A stretch of 36,042 nt of DNA, from NCBI GenBank assembly GCA_002396645.1, contig DGYI01000025.1, forward strand, positions 53,953 to 89,994, in the 5' to 3' direction. The stretch comes from Firmicutes bacterium UBA5010 (GTDB lineage Bacteria; Bacillota; Clostridia; Tissierellales; Sedimentibacteraceae). Shown in pieces: positions 15,806-23,297 of this stretch (position 1 is the first letter of the stretch; each line of letters begins with the position of its first letter). The notes beneath the pieces were generated by a model. The model was given only the letters and a program-made list of their open reading frames with translations. It was not told where the DNA came from and did not search any database. A program made the translations under genes and the position numbers.

Positions 15806-16574
15806 TTTTTTAGATGATAAGCTAAAGCTGTCTGAACAGGAAGATTGGGATAACAGCGGTCTTCAGATAGGTGATTATGAAATGTCAGTAAACGGCATGA
15901 TTTTAGCTCTTGACTTAAGCGAGGAAGTATTAGATTATGCTATTGAGGAAAAAGCAAACTTAATTATTACACATCATCCATTTTTATTCAGCAAATTAAG
16001 ATATATTGATTTTTCGACTATACAAGGAAGAATGATAAGTAAATTAATTAAAAATGATATTTCAGTTATTAGCTTACATACATCATTGGACGGAGCAATA
16101 TATGGAATGACTCAAGAATTGGCAAAAAAACTTGAAATTAAAGAATATAACGTATTACATCAATTTTATACTGATGAATTAAATAATATTTTTGGTTTCG
16201 GCGGAATAGGAGATATTCAAAGCATCAGTATAAGGGAATATGCAAATATAGTTAAGAAAAACTTTAATTGTGATATAGTCAAGGTATACAGTAATGACTT
16301 AAGCAATAATATTTCAAAAGTTGCTTTTTGCGGCGGAAGCGGAGCGGAGTTTATAGAGGATGCGATAGCTAAATCAGCTGACATATACGTTACCGGCGAT
16401 ATAAAATATCATGATGCTCAATATGCCTTAAATAATGGTTTATCTATAATAGATGCAGGTCATTTTCATACTGAAAATATTATATTTCTAGATAAAATAT
16501 ATGATATTTTATCATTTAAAGTTAATAATTTGAAAAAATACATTAAAAATACTGTGCCTGAGAATATAATTTAA
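15783..16574 (+). CDS. Nif3-like dinuclear metal centre protein (YqfO family), short form
   Basis: A 263-residue member of the Nif3/DUF34 family, sometimes annotated GTP cyclohydrolase 1 type 2. Metal-binding residues are visible as H64-H65 (ITHHPF), H99/D103 (LHTSLD), and H227 with E231 (DAGHFHTE). Bacillus YqfO carries an inserted PII-like domain and is about 110 residues longer; this protein lacks that insert. The cellular function is not settled. The constant pairing with trmK suggests a link to tRNA or metal handling. ATG 15783 lies inside the end of trmK. Confidence 0.92.
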   Translation: MKIREIIDFLDDKLKLSEQEDWDNSGLQIGDYEMSVNGMILALDLSEEVLDYAIEEKANLIITHHPFLFSKLRYIDFSTIQGRMISKLIKNDISVISLHTSLDGAIYGMTQELAKKLEIKEYNVLHQFYTDELNNIFGFGGIGDIQSISIREYANIVKKNFNCDIVKVYSNDLSNNISKVAFCGGSGAEFIEDAIAKSADIYVTGDIKYHDAQYALNNGLSIIDAGHFHTENIIFLDKIYDILSFKVNNLKKYIKNTVPENII

Positions 16575-16575
16575 T

Positions 16576-16604
16576 TTGACTTTTGAATATTAATGCTGTA
16601 AAAT
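16576..16604 (+). promoter_or_regulatory. Sigma-A promoter of rnpB
   Basis: TTGACT (16576-16581) and TAAAAT (16599-16604) with a 17-base spacer. Transcription is predicted at about 16611, which is exactly where the P1 helix of RNase P RNA begins. Confidence 0.85.
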
Positions 16605-16610
16605 ACAATT

Positions 16611-16957
16611 TAGAGTAAATCATACAATCGCATGCTGATACACTTTGTGTTAAGGTATGAGGAAAGTCTGGGCTCCATAGGGCAGGGTGCCGGTTAACGA
16701 CCGGTGAGGGCGACCTCAAGGCTAGTGCAACAGAAATATACCGCCTGTAAAGGTAAGGATGGAAAGGTGAGGTAAGAGCTCACCAGCAATTAGGCGACTA
16801 ATTGGCTATGTAAACCCCACCCGGAGCAAGACCAAAATAGGATTTTAGAGTGGCTGCCCGTCACAAATCCGGTAGGTAGGTTGCTAGAGCTTATTGGCAA
16901 CAATAAGCGTAGATAGATGATTGTTTAATACAGAACCCAGCTTATGAACTTACTCTA
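16611..16957 (+). ncRNA. rnpB: RNase P RNA (M1-like, ancestral type A)
   Basis: The catalytic RNA that matures tRNA 5' ends. Conserved segments in order are GAGGAAAGTCTGGGCTCC, CAGGGTGCCGGTTAACG, AGTGCAACAGAAA, GGTAAGAGCTCACC, AAACCCCACCCGGAGCAAGACC, ATAGATGA and ACAGAACCCAGCTTAT. The ends are fixed by the P1 helix: TAGAGTAA at 16611-16618 pairs with TTACTCTA at 16950-16957. The layout resembles the Escherichia coli type A RNA more than the Bacillus type B, which is usual for Clostridia. Confidence 0.97.
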
Positions 16958-16976
16958 TTTATCATGATAATAATTG

Positions 16977-17010
16977 TGCGCATTTAATTTCAATTAAATA
17001 CGCATTTTTT
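16977..17010 (+). terminator. Terminator of rnpB
   Basis: TGCG plus ATTTAATT pairs with AATTAAAT plus CGCA, with one C-A mismatch and a TC loop, and is followed by six T. It lies 20 bases after the rnpB 3' end. Confidence 0.85.
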
Positions 17011-17042
17011 ATTAATATAAGTAATGAAAGGCGGATAAAGCA

Positions 17043-17273
17043 ATGAAAAACTTAGAAGAATTTAAAAATTCACTCAGCGAAGAAAACTTAAATGAAATGA
17101 AAAAACTGTCCATGCCTCTGAAATGGGCGTATGACGAATATCAGGCTTTATTAAGCGATAATTCTGCCGAAGAGATAACAGAAGTAAATCAAGCTGTTAA
17201 AAGCATAATAAATGATTATATAAACGGTCTTTTGTACAGAGAGTTTAATAAATTTGAAATGGATTTTGAGTAG
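17043..17273 (+). CDS. Small hypothetical protein
   Basis: A 76-residue acidic, helix-rich protein (27% or so of residues are Asp, Glu or Lys by eye) with no membrane segment, cysteines or motif I recognise. Reading: a start region NLEEFKNSLSEENLNEMKKL, a central PLKWAYDEYQALLSDN, and a Glu/Asp-rich end. AAAGGCGG at 17028-17035 gives good spacing for ATG 17043, so translation is credible. It lies between the rnpB terminator and the deoxyribosyltransferase-like gene and may share that transcript. Confidence 0.6.
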   Translation: MKNLEEFKNSLSEENLNEMKKLSMPLKWAYDEYQALLSDNSAEEITEVNQAVKSIINDYINGLLYREFNKFEMDFE

Positions 17274-17327
17274 GAACATAAAATAAAATGGTGAATCAAA
17301 TATTGTTTATATAATTGGAGGATACAA

Positions 17328-17720
17328 ATGAAATTTTACATTGCTTCAAGCCTTATAAATTATGAACAAGTGCGTGACCTTTCACGTCTATTAAAAAATG
17401 CCGGTTGGGAGCATACTTATGATTGGACATTACATTGCCCGGTGAAAGAAATAAATGCAGAAACACTAAAGTCTATTGGCGAAAAGGAATATGAAGGGAT
17501 AAAGCAGTCTGATGTTGTAATAATATTAACTCCGCAGGGTAGAGGAACTCATACGGAATTCGGTATAGCAATAGCACTGAACAAAAAAGTTTACTTATGT
17601 CACCATGATGATACATACTTTAAATGCGATGATAATACATCAACATTTTATTGGCTTTCACAAGTAAATCAGCTTATTGGGAATATAGAAAATATTGCGA
17701 GTGAGTTGTTAAAATTATAG
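17328..17720 (+). CDS. Nucleoside 2-deoxyribosyltransferase-like protein
   Basis: A 130-residue protein with the fold signature of the nucleoside 2-deoxyribosyltransferase / DNPH1 family. KFYIASSL is the first strand, ending in a Ser-rich turn. EKEYEGIKQSDVVIILTPQGRGTHTEFGIAIALNKKVYL carries the Asp after the nucleotide-binding strand, the Gly-rich loop and the Glu of GTHTEFGIA, which matches the catalytic Glu position. Substrate is unknown: it could trim or exchange nucleoside bases, or act on another N-glycoside. AATTGGAGG precedes ATG 17328. It is followed by a weak terminator-like stem. Confidence 0.72.
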   Translation: MKFYIASSLINYEQVRDLSRLLKNAGWEHTYDWTLHCPVKEINAETLKSIGEKEYEGIKQSDVVIILTPQGRGTHTEFGIAIALNKKVYLCHHDDTYFKCDDNTSTFYWLSQVNQLIGNIENIASELLKL

Positions 17721-17745
17721 TAGCATTATGAGCATTTTGCTTAGT

Positions 17746-17773
17746 ATGCCTTCTTGGATAAGGCGTTATTTTA
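17746..17773 (+). terminator. Weak terminator-like hairpin
   Basis: ATGCCTT (17746-17752) pairs with AAGGCGT (17760-17766), with one T-G pair, around CTTGGAT, and TATTTTAG follows. It separates the deoxyribosyltransferase-like gene from the regulator promoter. Confidence 0.45.
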
Positions 17774-17795
17774 GTTTTGGACAATAAAAAATATA

Positions 17796-17840
17796 TTGAC
17801 AAATTTTAAGATATCATATAATATTAGAAACAAATCTAAT
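17796..17840 (+). promoter_or_regulatory. Promoter and operator of the ArsR-type regulator
   Basis: TTGACA is at 17796-17801. The -10 box is either TATAAT at 17817-17822 (15-base spacer) or TAATAT at 17819-17824 (17-base spacer). An inverted repeat ATTAGA-AACAAA-TCTAAT spans 17823-17840, overlapping the -10 box or the start point, so a bound protein would block transcription. The same element precedes the ABC exporter. An extra ATTAGA half-site is at 17858-17863. Confidence 0.75.
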
Positions 17841-17889
17841 GTTGTATGATGTTTTAGATTAGATATAAATTGTATTGAGGAGTGAATTG

Positions 17890-18975
17890 ATGAAAAAAAA
17901 GGAAACACAATTTATTGTTACATACAATGATTTGTTAGAATTTCAATATAATTTAGCTTATATTGCTTTGATGTTAACAGACTATGATGGACAAAATGAA
18001 TTTGTTAACAAGGCATTAAAAAATGAATATATGGATAAATTTAAGAGAGCTATTGAGCTATTATCTGATTATATGAAATCCGAATTGTTGTTTTTTTTCT
18101 CAAATAGTAACAATATTTGTGATGGTATCGGACAGATACTGCTATTTTATAAGATTAATAATAATGAATTTAATTCAGTCAATGAACTATACAAAGCAAT
18201 AAATGACAGTGAAGATATGGAGTTGATTTCAACTGTTTTACGTTATTTCTATTATGAAGCTACTAACAAATCTATTGAAGAAAATGAAGATTGGGATAAT
18301 CTTATAAAAGATTATAATAAATCTTATAAATTAGCACTTAGCTTAGAATTTGAAAATGAAAATCGTAAAAGAATTTTACTTGATTTTATTGAAAATATAG
18401 GAGAGTGTAAGCAAAGATTAGCTCTATTATTAAAGGTTTTTTACGAAAAAATTTATTCCGGCATATTTGCGGATAACTTTAAAATAGTTAAGCCATTGAT
18501 AAAAGTGTATGAAGAAGAACTTAAAGCTGATAAAAAAGCATTTTTTCATAAATATATGCTTTGTGACAGTGACATATATGGAGAAAAAATATTTATACAT
18601 ATCAGTTACAGCAGATTTTCCGGCGGAGATTTCTGGGCGCAAAGTAATAAAAATGAGTGGATTATATTAGGCTGTTACTCAAACGAAATTATTGGGCTTA
18701 ATAATGAAAGAGAGAAGATATTTGATTTTTTAAAGATTATTGGTGAGAAAAAAAGAATTCAAATTATAGAAATGTTGAAAAATAAGCCTTGTTATGTTGA
18801 TGAAATAGCGCTGAAAATAGGTATGACAGCACCAACCGCATCATATCATTTGACACTTTTACAGTCTTTTGATATTGTAGACTTCGAAAGATACGAGCAT
18901 AGATTTTATTATCATCTCAATAATGATATGCTTATAACATGGCTTGATAAAGTAAAAAGTTATTTTGAAAGATAA
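17890..18975 (+). CDS. Large ArsR-type winged-helix regulator
   Basis: A 361-residue protein, more than three times the usual ArsR length. Only the last 89 residues (about 273-361) form the ArsR-type winged helix (EKIFDFLKIIGEKKRIQIIEML..., recognition helix TAPTASYHLTLLQSFDIV, wing YEHRFYYHL). The first 270 residues are mostly helical, have no membrane segment, and match nothing I can name; they may sense a ligand. There is no CxC or paired-Cys metal site. ATG 17890 follows TGAGGAG. Its promoter and the exporter upstream region share one operator, so I infer autoregulation plus control of the exporter. Confidence 0.8.
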   Translation: MKKKETQFIVTYNDLLEFQYNLAYIALMLTDYDGQNEFVNKALKNEYMDKFKRAIELLSDYMKSELLFFFSNSNNICDGIGQILLFYKINNNEFNSVNELYKAINDSEDMELISTVLRYFYYEATNKSIEENEDWDNLIKDYNKSYKLALSLEFENENRKRILLDFIENIGECKQRLALLLKVFYEKIYSGIFADNFKIVKPLIKVYEEELKADKKAFFHKYMLCDSDIYGEKIFIHISYSRFSGGDFWAQSNKNEWIILGCYSNEIIGLNNEREKIFDFLKIIGEKKRIQIIEMLKNKPCYVDEIALKIGMTAPTASYHLTLLQSFDIVDFERYEHRFYYHLNNDMLITWLDKVKSYFER

Positions 18976-18981
18976 ATATAT

Positions 18982-19014
18982 GCTGATTGCTATTTAAAAT
19001 TTTAGTATATCAGC
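18982..19014 (+). terminator. Weak hairpin between regulator and exporter
   Basis: GCTGAT (18982-18987) can pair with ATCAGC (19009-19014) and is followed by TTTATTT. The 21-base loop makes it a poor terminator; it may reduce readthrough from the regulator. Confidence 0.3.
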
Positions 19015-19026
19015 TTTATTTAAAAG

Positions 19027-19083
19027 TTAACATTAGAAATATATCTAATGTTAATGCGTTAATATATTAGAAATATATGAAAT
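19027..19083 (+). promoter_or_regulatory. Operator region of the ABC exporter operon
   Basis: TTAACATTAGA (19027-19037) and TCTAATGTTAA (19044-19054) form a perfect 11-bp inverted repeat around AATATA. A second, imperfect copy, ATTAGA-AATATA-TGAAAT, begins 34 bases after the first core, at 19066. The core matches the operator at the regulator promoter. A possible promoter TTAACA (19027) with GTTAAT (19050), 17-base spacer, would lie fully under the repeat, but it is weak. Confidence 0.72.
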
Positions 19084-19101
19084 AAAAGAAAGGAAAATAA
19101 A

Positions 19102-20775
19102 ATGATATCTAAAAAGTTTAAAAACATTATGTCAGTTGTAAAATTACAAAGAGTAAATATTGGGTTTTTAATATTTTTTGAAGGTCTTGAGATGATAATA
19201 TCCATTTTACTTGTGTACATTACGCAAATAATGATAGATACAGCATCAAATCTTGATTTGAATAGCTTGTTTAAGCTTCTTCCGTTTATTATTGCATTAA
19301 TCGTACTTGAGGCAGTATTTCTAAGAATATATTTGTTATTAAATATAAAATTAAAATCAAATTTTTCTAATAATATTCGAAAAGAATTAAGTAAAAAGGA
19401 GTTGTATTGTAATCTATATGTTAAAAACGAAAAAAATTCATCACATTTCATTACAATATATAACACCTCTGTTGACTTATTAACAAATTATATAACTAAC
19501 TATTCAAGTATAATAATTTATCCAATTTCTTTATTAGTGGCGATAATATATTTTATTTCTATTAATCCTTTATTATTTTGTGCAGCTGTTGTATTTATGC
19601 CTGCTTCATCATACTTACACGGAATGCTTTCAATACCTGTTCAGACTAAACAAAAAGAAATTATCAAAAAAAGAACTGATATCAGCAATTTAACTAAGGA
19701 TGTTGTTGATGGATTTTATACTGTTAAATCTTATCAAATAGAAGATTATTTTCAGAATAAGTTTATTGATGAAATAGAACGTTCGGTAAAAATAGAAAAA
19801 GATATATATAAAATATTAAAAGTTTTACAAAGAATATTTATTCTTCTCAGGTATATTCCTCAGCTTATTATACCTCTTTTGGGCGGATATATGTCATATA
19901 AAGGGTACATAACATTGGGAGAGCTTGTTGCGGCAACAAGTATAATATTTAAAATAATAGTTCCGGTAGAAAAAATACTTAATATAAAAAAGCAAAATCT
20001 AATGATAATACCTGCGTGCGAAGACATAGAAGAAGTATTAAGTTATGAAACAGAACAAAACAATAATATTGCATGTAGTGATTTTGATAATGAAGTAAAA
20101 ATTCCTATACAAATTACAGATTTAACATGCTGTTATGATAATAAGACAATTTTTAGAAACGCTAATTTATCACTTAATCAAAATGAACATGTGATTTTAC
20201 TGGGAGAGAGCGGAAGCGGCAAAAGTACATTAATTAAAAGTATAATAGGATTTTTACCTAATTTTCATGGAGAAATAAAGGTCATGGGTATACCTGTTTC
20301 TCAGGATACACAGAGTTATATAAGAAAATTTATATCCTATGTGCCCCAAAATCCGTACATGTTTAGAGGAACTGTAGCAGAAAATATTGCAATGAAATTT
20401 TTTGATGATATTCATGAGATGAATGAAGAAATTATGAGTAGAATTATAAATGCAGCAAGTATAGCACAGGCACATAATTTTATAGAAAATCTTCCCCAAA
20501 AGTATAATACAGTAATAAATGAAGATGTTAAATTATCAGGTGGACAAGCACAGAGAATTGCAATAGCCAGAGGAATATTCAGAAACTGTGAAATATTTTT
20601 GTTAGATGAACCAAGCTCCGCTTTAGATATAGAAAACGAGTTTAAATTTATTGAAGAATTGCACCAAATATTGAAGGATAAATCCTCCATAATAATTACT
20701 CACAGAAAAGAGATTATAAGAAAAGATGATATAGTTGTAAGAATGGAAGGAGGAATATTAAGTGAAACAGTTTAA
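19102..20775 (+). CDS. ABC exporter half-transporter, subunit 1
   Basis: A 557-residue type IV ABC exporter: an N-terminal six-helix membrane domain (about 1-320) fused to an ATPase domain (about 335-557). Walker A is GESGSGKST (368-376), the Q-loop Gln is 416, the signature LSGGQ is 478-482, Walker B ends in catalytic E503 (FLLDEPSSALD), and the switch His is H534 (ITHRK). All catalytic residues are intact. The membrane domain is Lys-rich and diverges from classic MsbA-type proteins. It overlaps the next gene by 14 bases, so the products likely form a heterodimer. AAGAAAGGAAAA precedes ATG 19102. The substrate is unknown; lipid, peptide or antibiotic export are options. Confidence 0.9.
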   Translation: MISKKFKNIMSVVKLQRVNIGFLIFFEGLEMIISILLVYITQIMIDTASNLDLNSLFKLLPFIIALIVLEAVFLRIYLLLNIKLKSNFSNNIRKELSKKELYCNLYVKNEKNSSHFITIYNTSVDLLTNYITNYSSIIIYPISLLVAIIYFISINPLLFCAAVVFMPASSYLHGMLSIPVQTKQKEIIKKRTDISNLTKDVVDGFYTVKSYQIEDYFQNKFIDEIERSVKIEKDIYKILKVLQRIFILLRYIPQLIIPLLGGYMSYKGYITLGELVAATSIIFKIIVPVEKILNIKKQNLMIIPACEDIEEVLSYETEQNNNIACSDFDNEVKIPIQITDLTCCYDNKTIFRNANLSLNQNEHVILLGESGSGKSTLIKSIIGFLPNFHGEIKVMGIPVSQDTQSYIRKFISYVPQNPYMFRGTVAENIAMKFFDDIHEMNEEIMSRIINAASIAQAHNFIENLPQKYNTVINEDVKLSGGQAQRIAIARGIFRNCEIFLLDEPSSALDIENEFKFIEELHQILKDKSSIIITHRKEIIRKDDIVVRMEGGILSETV

Positions 20776-22453
20776 TTTGAAATATTGTATAGGTTTTTTA
20801 AAAGAAAAAGCTTTAATTTATATTGTTACTTTACTTGCTGATAAAATGCTTGTATCTGTATGTTACAATATAGTGCTTGCGTTTATTATGAAAAATATTG
20901 TTAACGGTATAGCATATAAAAATGAAGAGAACTTTAAACAGGCCTTTTTAATTGCAGCAGTATCATTCTTAATTGCCTTTATATTTCAGCCTATAGTAAA
21001 TAAAATATTTAATTACTCTATAAGAACAACTCTTGGAGATGTCAGAATTAAGTTGTTTAAACATATGATGATTTTAAAAACAAGTGAATTCGAAAAACTC
21101 ACTTCCGGTGAAATATTATCTAGAATTACAAATGATGTTGATAAATTAGAAGAAATTTATAAAGACAATATACCTAATTTTACATTTGCAGTTATGCATG
21201 GAGTAATAGCTATTACAGCTATGTTTATGGAAAATATGATACTTGCAGCTATAGCGGCAGGGTTTGGTCTTTTTTCTGTTATTGTAAATAACATTGTCAG
21301 TAAAAAAATTGAAAAGTATTCATCTGAATATCAAAGACAAACAGAAATACTAAACCAACAAATAATTGATTTAGAAGATGGATTTGGTGATATAAAGACA
21401 AATGAAGCAGAAAAAGCATTTTATGGTCGAATATCTTTAATAAGTGATAATATAAGAAACTTATATTATAAAAAGGAAAACCAGATGTCAAAAACTTCTG
21501 TTTTATCAGGCGCATTTTACTATATTAATTTATTAGGGGTAATGTTTATTGGCATCTTTATGGCGATAAATAATAAAATTACTATAGGAAGTGTAATGGC
21601 TATAATTCACCTTCAAGGTAATGCAGACTATTTATTTTCAACCTTTAGTACATTTCTGGCCGGAATCAGAAAAAATCTGCCATCCTGTGAAAGGATAGTA
21701 AAATTTCTGCATATAGAAACTGAGACAAAATTTAGTGAATGTATTGATGTGATAAATGATAATCAATTTGATTATCAAATTGATAAGAAACCGGACAATC
21801 ATATTTTATCAATTAAGGATTTAAGCTATTCATACGATAATCAGAATAAGAAAATAATAGATAAGTTCAGCATGAATATAGAAAAAAATGGACTGACTGT
21901 AATTGTTGGTGAAAGTGGATGCGGAAAATCTACATTAATGAAAATTTTGATTAAACTATATGAATTTAATCATGGAGATATTTGTATACATGGTAAATCT
22001 ATACATGAAATTGAAACAAAGGCATGGAGAGAAAAAATAAGTTATGTACCACAGGATTCATATTTGTTTCAGATGTCAATTCTTGATAATATAAGGCTTG
22101 GAAATAATAGCGCAAATATAGATAGTATAGAACATGCAATTAAACTTGCAGGTGCTCATGATTTTATTGCAGGGCTGGAGAATAGATTGGACACAATTGT
22201 TCAAGAAAATAGTGCAAATTTATCCGGAGGACAAAAACAAAGAATAGCCTTAGCAAGAGCATTTTTAAAAGATAGTGAAATTATGATTATAGATGAAGGT
22301 ACAAAAGCCTTGGATTGTCAGTTGGAAGAAAAAATAATAGATAATTTAAAAGACATTAGTAAAGATAAAGCGGTTATTGTTGTATCTCACAGACAATCCA
22401 TATTAGAAAAGGCAGACAGTATCTATAACATGGGGTACTGCAACGGAGTATAA
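20762..22453 (+). CDS. ABC exporter half-transporter, subunit 2
   Basis: A 563-residue partner with the same architecture. The membrane domain spans about 15-310 and the coupling region SGEILSRITNDVDKLEEIY is well preserved (115-133). In the ATPase domain, Walker A is GESGCGKST (383-391), the signature LSGGQ is 487-491, Walker B reads IMIIDEGTKALD with E512, and the switch His is H543. The usual Pro-Thr-Ser after DE is replaced by Gly-Thr-Lys, but the catalytic Glu is kept, so both ATP sites could work. It starts at GTG 20762 inside the end of subunit 1, after GGAAGGAGG. Confidence 0.9.
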   Translation: MKQFNLKYCIGFLKEKALIYIVTLLADKMLVSVCYNIVLAFIMKNIVNGIAYKNEENFKQAFLIAAVSFLIAFIFQPIVNKIFNYSIRTTLGDVRIKLFKHMMILKTSEFEKLTSGEILSRITNDVDKLEEIYKDNIPNFTFAVMHGVIAITAMFMENMILAAIAAGFGLFSVIVNNIVSKKIEKYSSEYQRQTEILNQQIIDLEDGFGDIKTNEAEKAFYGRISLISDNIRNLYYKKENQMSKTSVLSGAFYYINLLGVMFIGIFMAINNKITIGSVMAIIHLQGNADYLFSTFSTFLAGIRKNLPSCERIVKFLHIETETKFSECIDVINDNQFDYQIDKKPDNHILSIKDLSYSYDNQNKKIIDKFSMNIEKNGLTVIVGESGCGKSTLMKILIKLYEFNHGDICIHGKSIHEIETKAWREKISYVPQDSYLFQMSILDNIRLGNNSANIDSIEHAIKLAGAHDFIAGLENRLDTIVQENSANLSGGQKQRIALARAFLKDSEIMIIDEGTKALDCQLEEKIIDNLKDISKDKAVIVVSHRQSILEKADSIYNMGYCNGV

Positions 22454-22481
22454 ACGGCTTAGTAAAATAGTGATTATTATT

Positions 22482-22520
22482 AAAAAATGCTTAAGATTTA
22501 AATCAATCTCAAGCATTTTT
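22482..22520. terminator. Bidirectional terminator between convergent genes
   Basis: AAAAAATGCTT...AGATT pairs with AATCT...AAGCATTTTT, with a small internal mismatch and a loop of about six bases. A-tract and T-tract flank the stem, so it can act on both strands. It overlaps the last codons of the minus-strand gene. Confidence 0.85.
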
Positions 22521-23048
22521 ATTATCTGAATCAAATTTCAACATATAAGGAGCTACGCTTACTGATATTTTATATTTTCCAGTAATTCTTCTTGATACCT
22601 TAAAAACCTTGCCAAGAACTGTTGCTCCGTCATATATTCTTCCTGCCAGATATCTTCTGTGAGGATATGTATATGGTATGACTCCAAGAGTTTCATTCTT
22701 TGAATTAGTGATTTTAATGCTTTCTTCCTTTCCGTTTAACGTGACTAACTGAAATAGTACATCGTCACCTTTTTTCATTTTAATTATAGTATTTTGAATT
22801 GAATCTAAATGATCTAAATCACTTGTTGTTACAAGAGGAATATCTTCTATAATTCTGAGCCTTCTCATTCCTTTATCATCAAGTTTCGGAAATTTCACTT
22901 TTAAATTTTTAGCATATAAATAAACTCCGATAATAAACATAGCTATAGCTATGAGTACGGATGAAATGAACACTTTTCCGTTTTGAATTTCTGCTATAAC
23001 CCCAATTATTCCAAGAGTAGCAATACCTAAACCTGTATATCTCATCAT
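22509..23048 (-). CDS. Membrane protein with possible HIRAN-like domain
   Basis: A 179-residue protein on the opposite strand to all neighbours. Two N-terminal membrane segments (about 5-22 and 28-46) are followed by a basic linker and a soluble beta-rich domain. There, DDVLFQLVTLNGKEESIKITNSKNETLGVIPYTYPHRRYLAGRIYDGATVLGKVFKVSRR reads, in order, like a HIRAN domain (a conserved Lys/Ile strand, then LGVIP, then a Gly-rich turn and K-x-K-V). HIRAN domains bind DNA ends in helicases, but a membrane-tethered one is unusual, so I regard this as a suggestion. ATG 23048 follows AAAGGTGA at spacing 6; a TTG at 23054 is possible. Confidence 0.55.
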   Translation of the reverse strand: MMRYTGLGIATLGIIGVIAEIQNGKVFISSVLIAIAMFIIGVYLYAKNLKVKFPKLDDKGMRRLRIIEDIPLVTTSDLDHLDSIQNTIIKMKKGDDVLFQLVTLNGKEESIKITNSKNETLGVIPYTYPHRRYLAGRIYDGATVLGKVFKVSRRITGKYKISVSVAPYMLKFDSDNKNA

Positions 23049-23081
23049 TTGCAATCACCTTTTTTATTAATATAGTCTCGT

Positions 23082-23104
23082 AATGTCCTGCATAGCAGGA
23101 TATT
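23082..23104 (-). promoter_or_regulatory. Tight hairpin in the leader of the minus-strand gene
   Basis: AATGTCCTGC (23082-23091) pairs with GCAGGATATT (23095-23104), with one G-T pair and a three-base ATA loop. It lies 34 bases upstream of the start of the minus-strand gene, between its promoter and ribosome binding site. Confidence 0.45.
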
Positions 23105-23151
23105 TGTCACTTAAATATATCCAAGCTTAATCAAAGCTCAAACATAGGCAT

Positions 23152-23180
23152 ATTATACCACAGTCCCAATCAAAGTTTAA
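23152..23180 (-). promoter_or_regulatory. Promoter of the minus-strand membrane protein gene
   Basis: Read on the minus strand, TGGTATAAT is an extended -10 element (TATAAT at 23157-23152) and a weak -35 box TTAAAC lies 17 bases upstream (23180-23175). Confidence 0.62.
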
Positions 23181-23297
23181 GATATTTTTTACTATAATTT
23201 TCAATTACATAAATTTGATTAAATTCTTGTCATATACAAGCTATCTCGCAATATTATATTATATGGGACACAATACTTACAAAGGAGGCGGGTAAAT

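Noticed and set aside
15783..16574. Annotation as GTP cyclohydrolase
   Set aside because: The Nif3 family fold and metal residues are clear, but catalytic evidence for GTP cyclohydrolase activity cannot be judged from sequence.
17175..17273. Possible toxin-antitoxin pair formed by the 76-aa gene and the deoxyribosyltransferase-like gene
   Set aside because: The genes are 54 bases apart, show no toxin or antitoxin motif, and the second resembles an enzyme.
17796..17870. ATTAGA repeats considered as a small CRISPR or iteron set
   Set aside because: Only two or three copies, arranged as inverted repeats at promoters; operators fit better.
23233..23278. Sigma-E-like boxes (TATACAAG at 23233; GCAATATT at 23248 with GACACAAT at 23267) before spoIIIAA
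   Set aside because: Spacing is 11 bases or no matching -35 box is present, so the combination does not fit, although sigma-E control of spoIIIA is expected.
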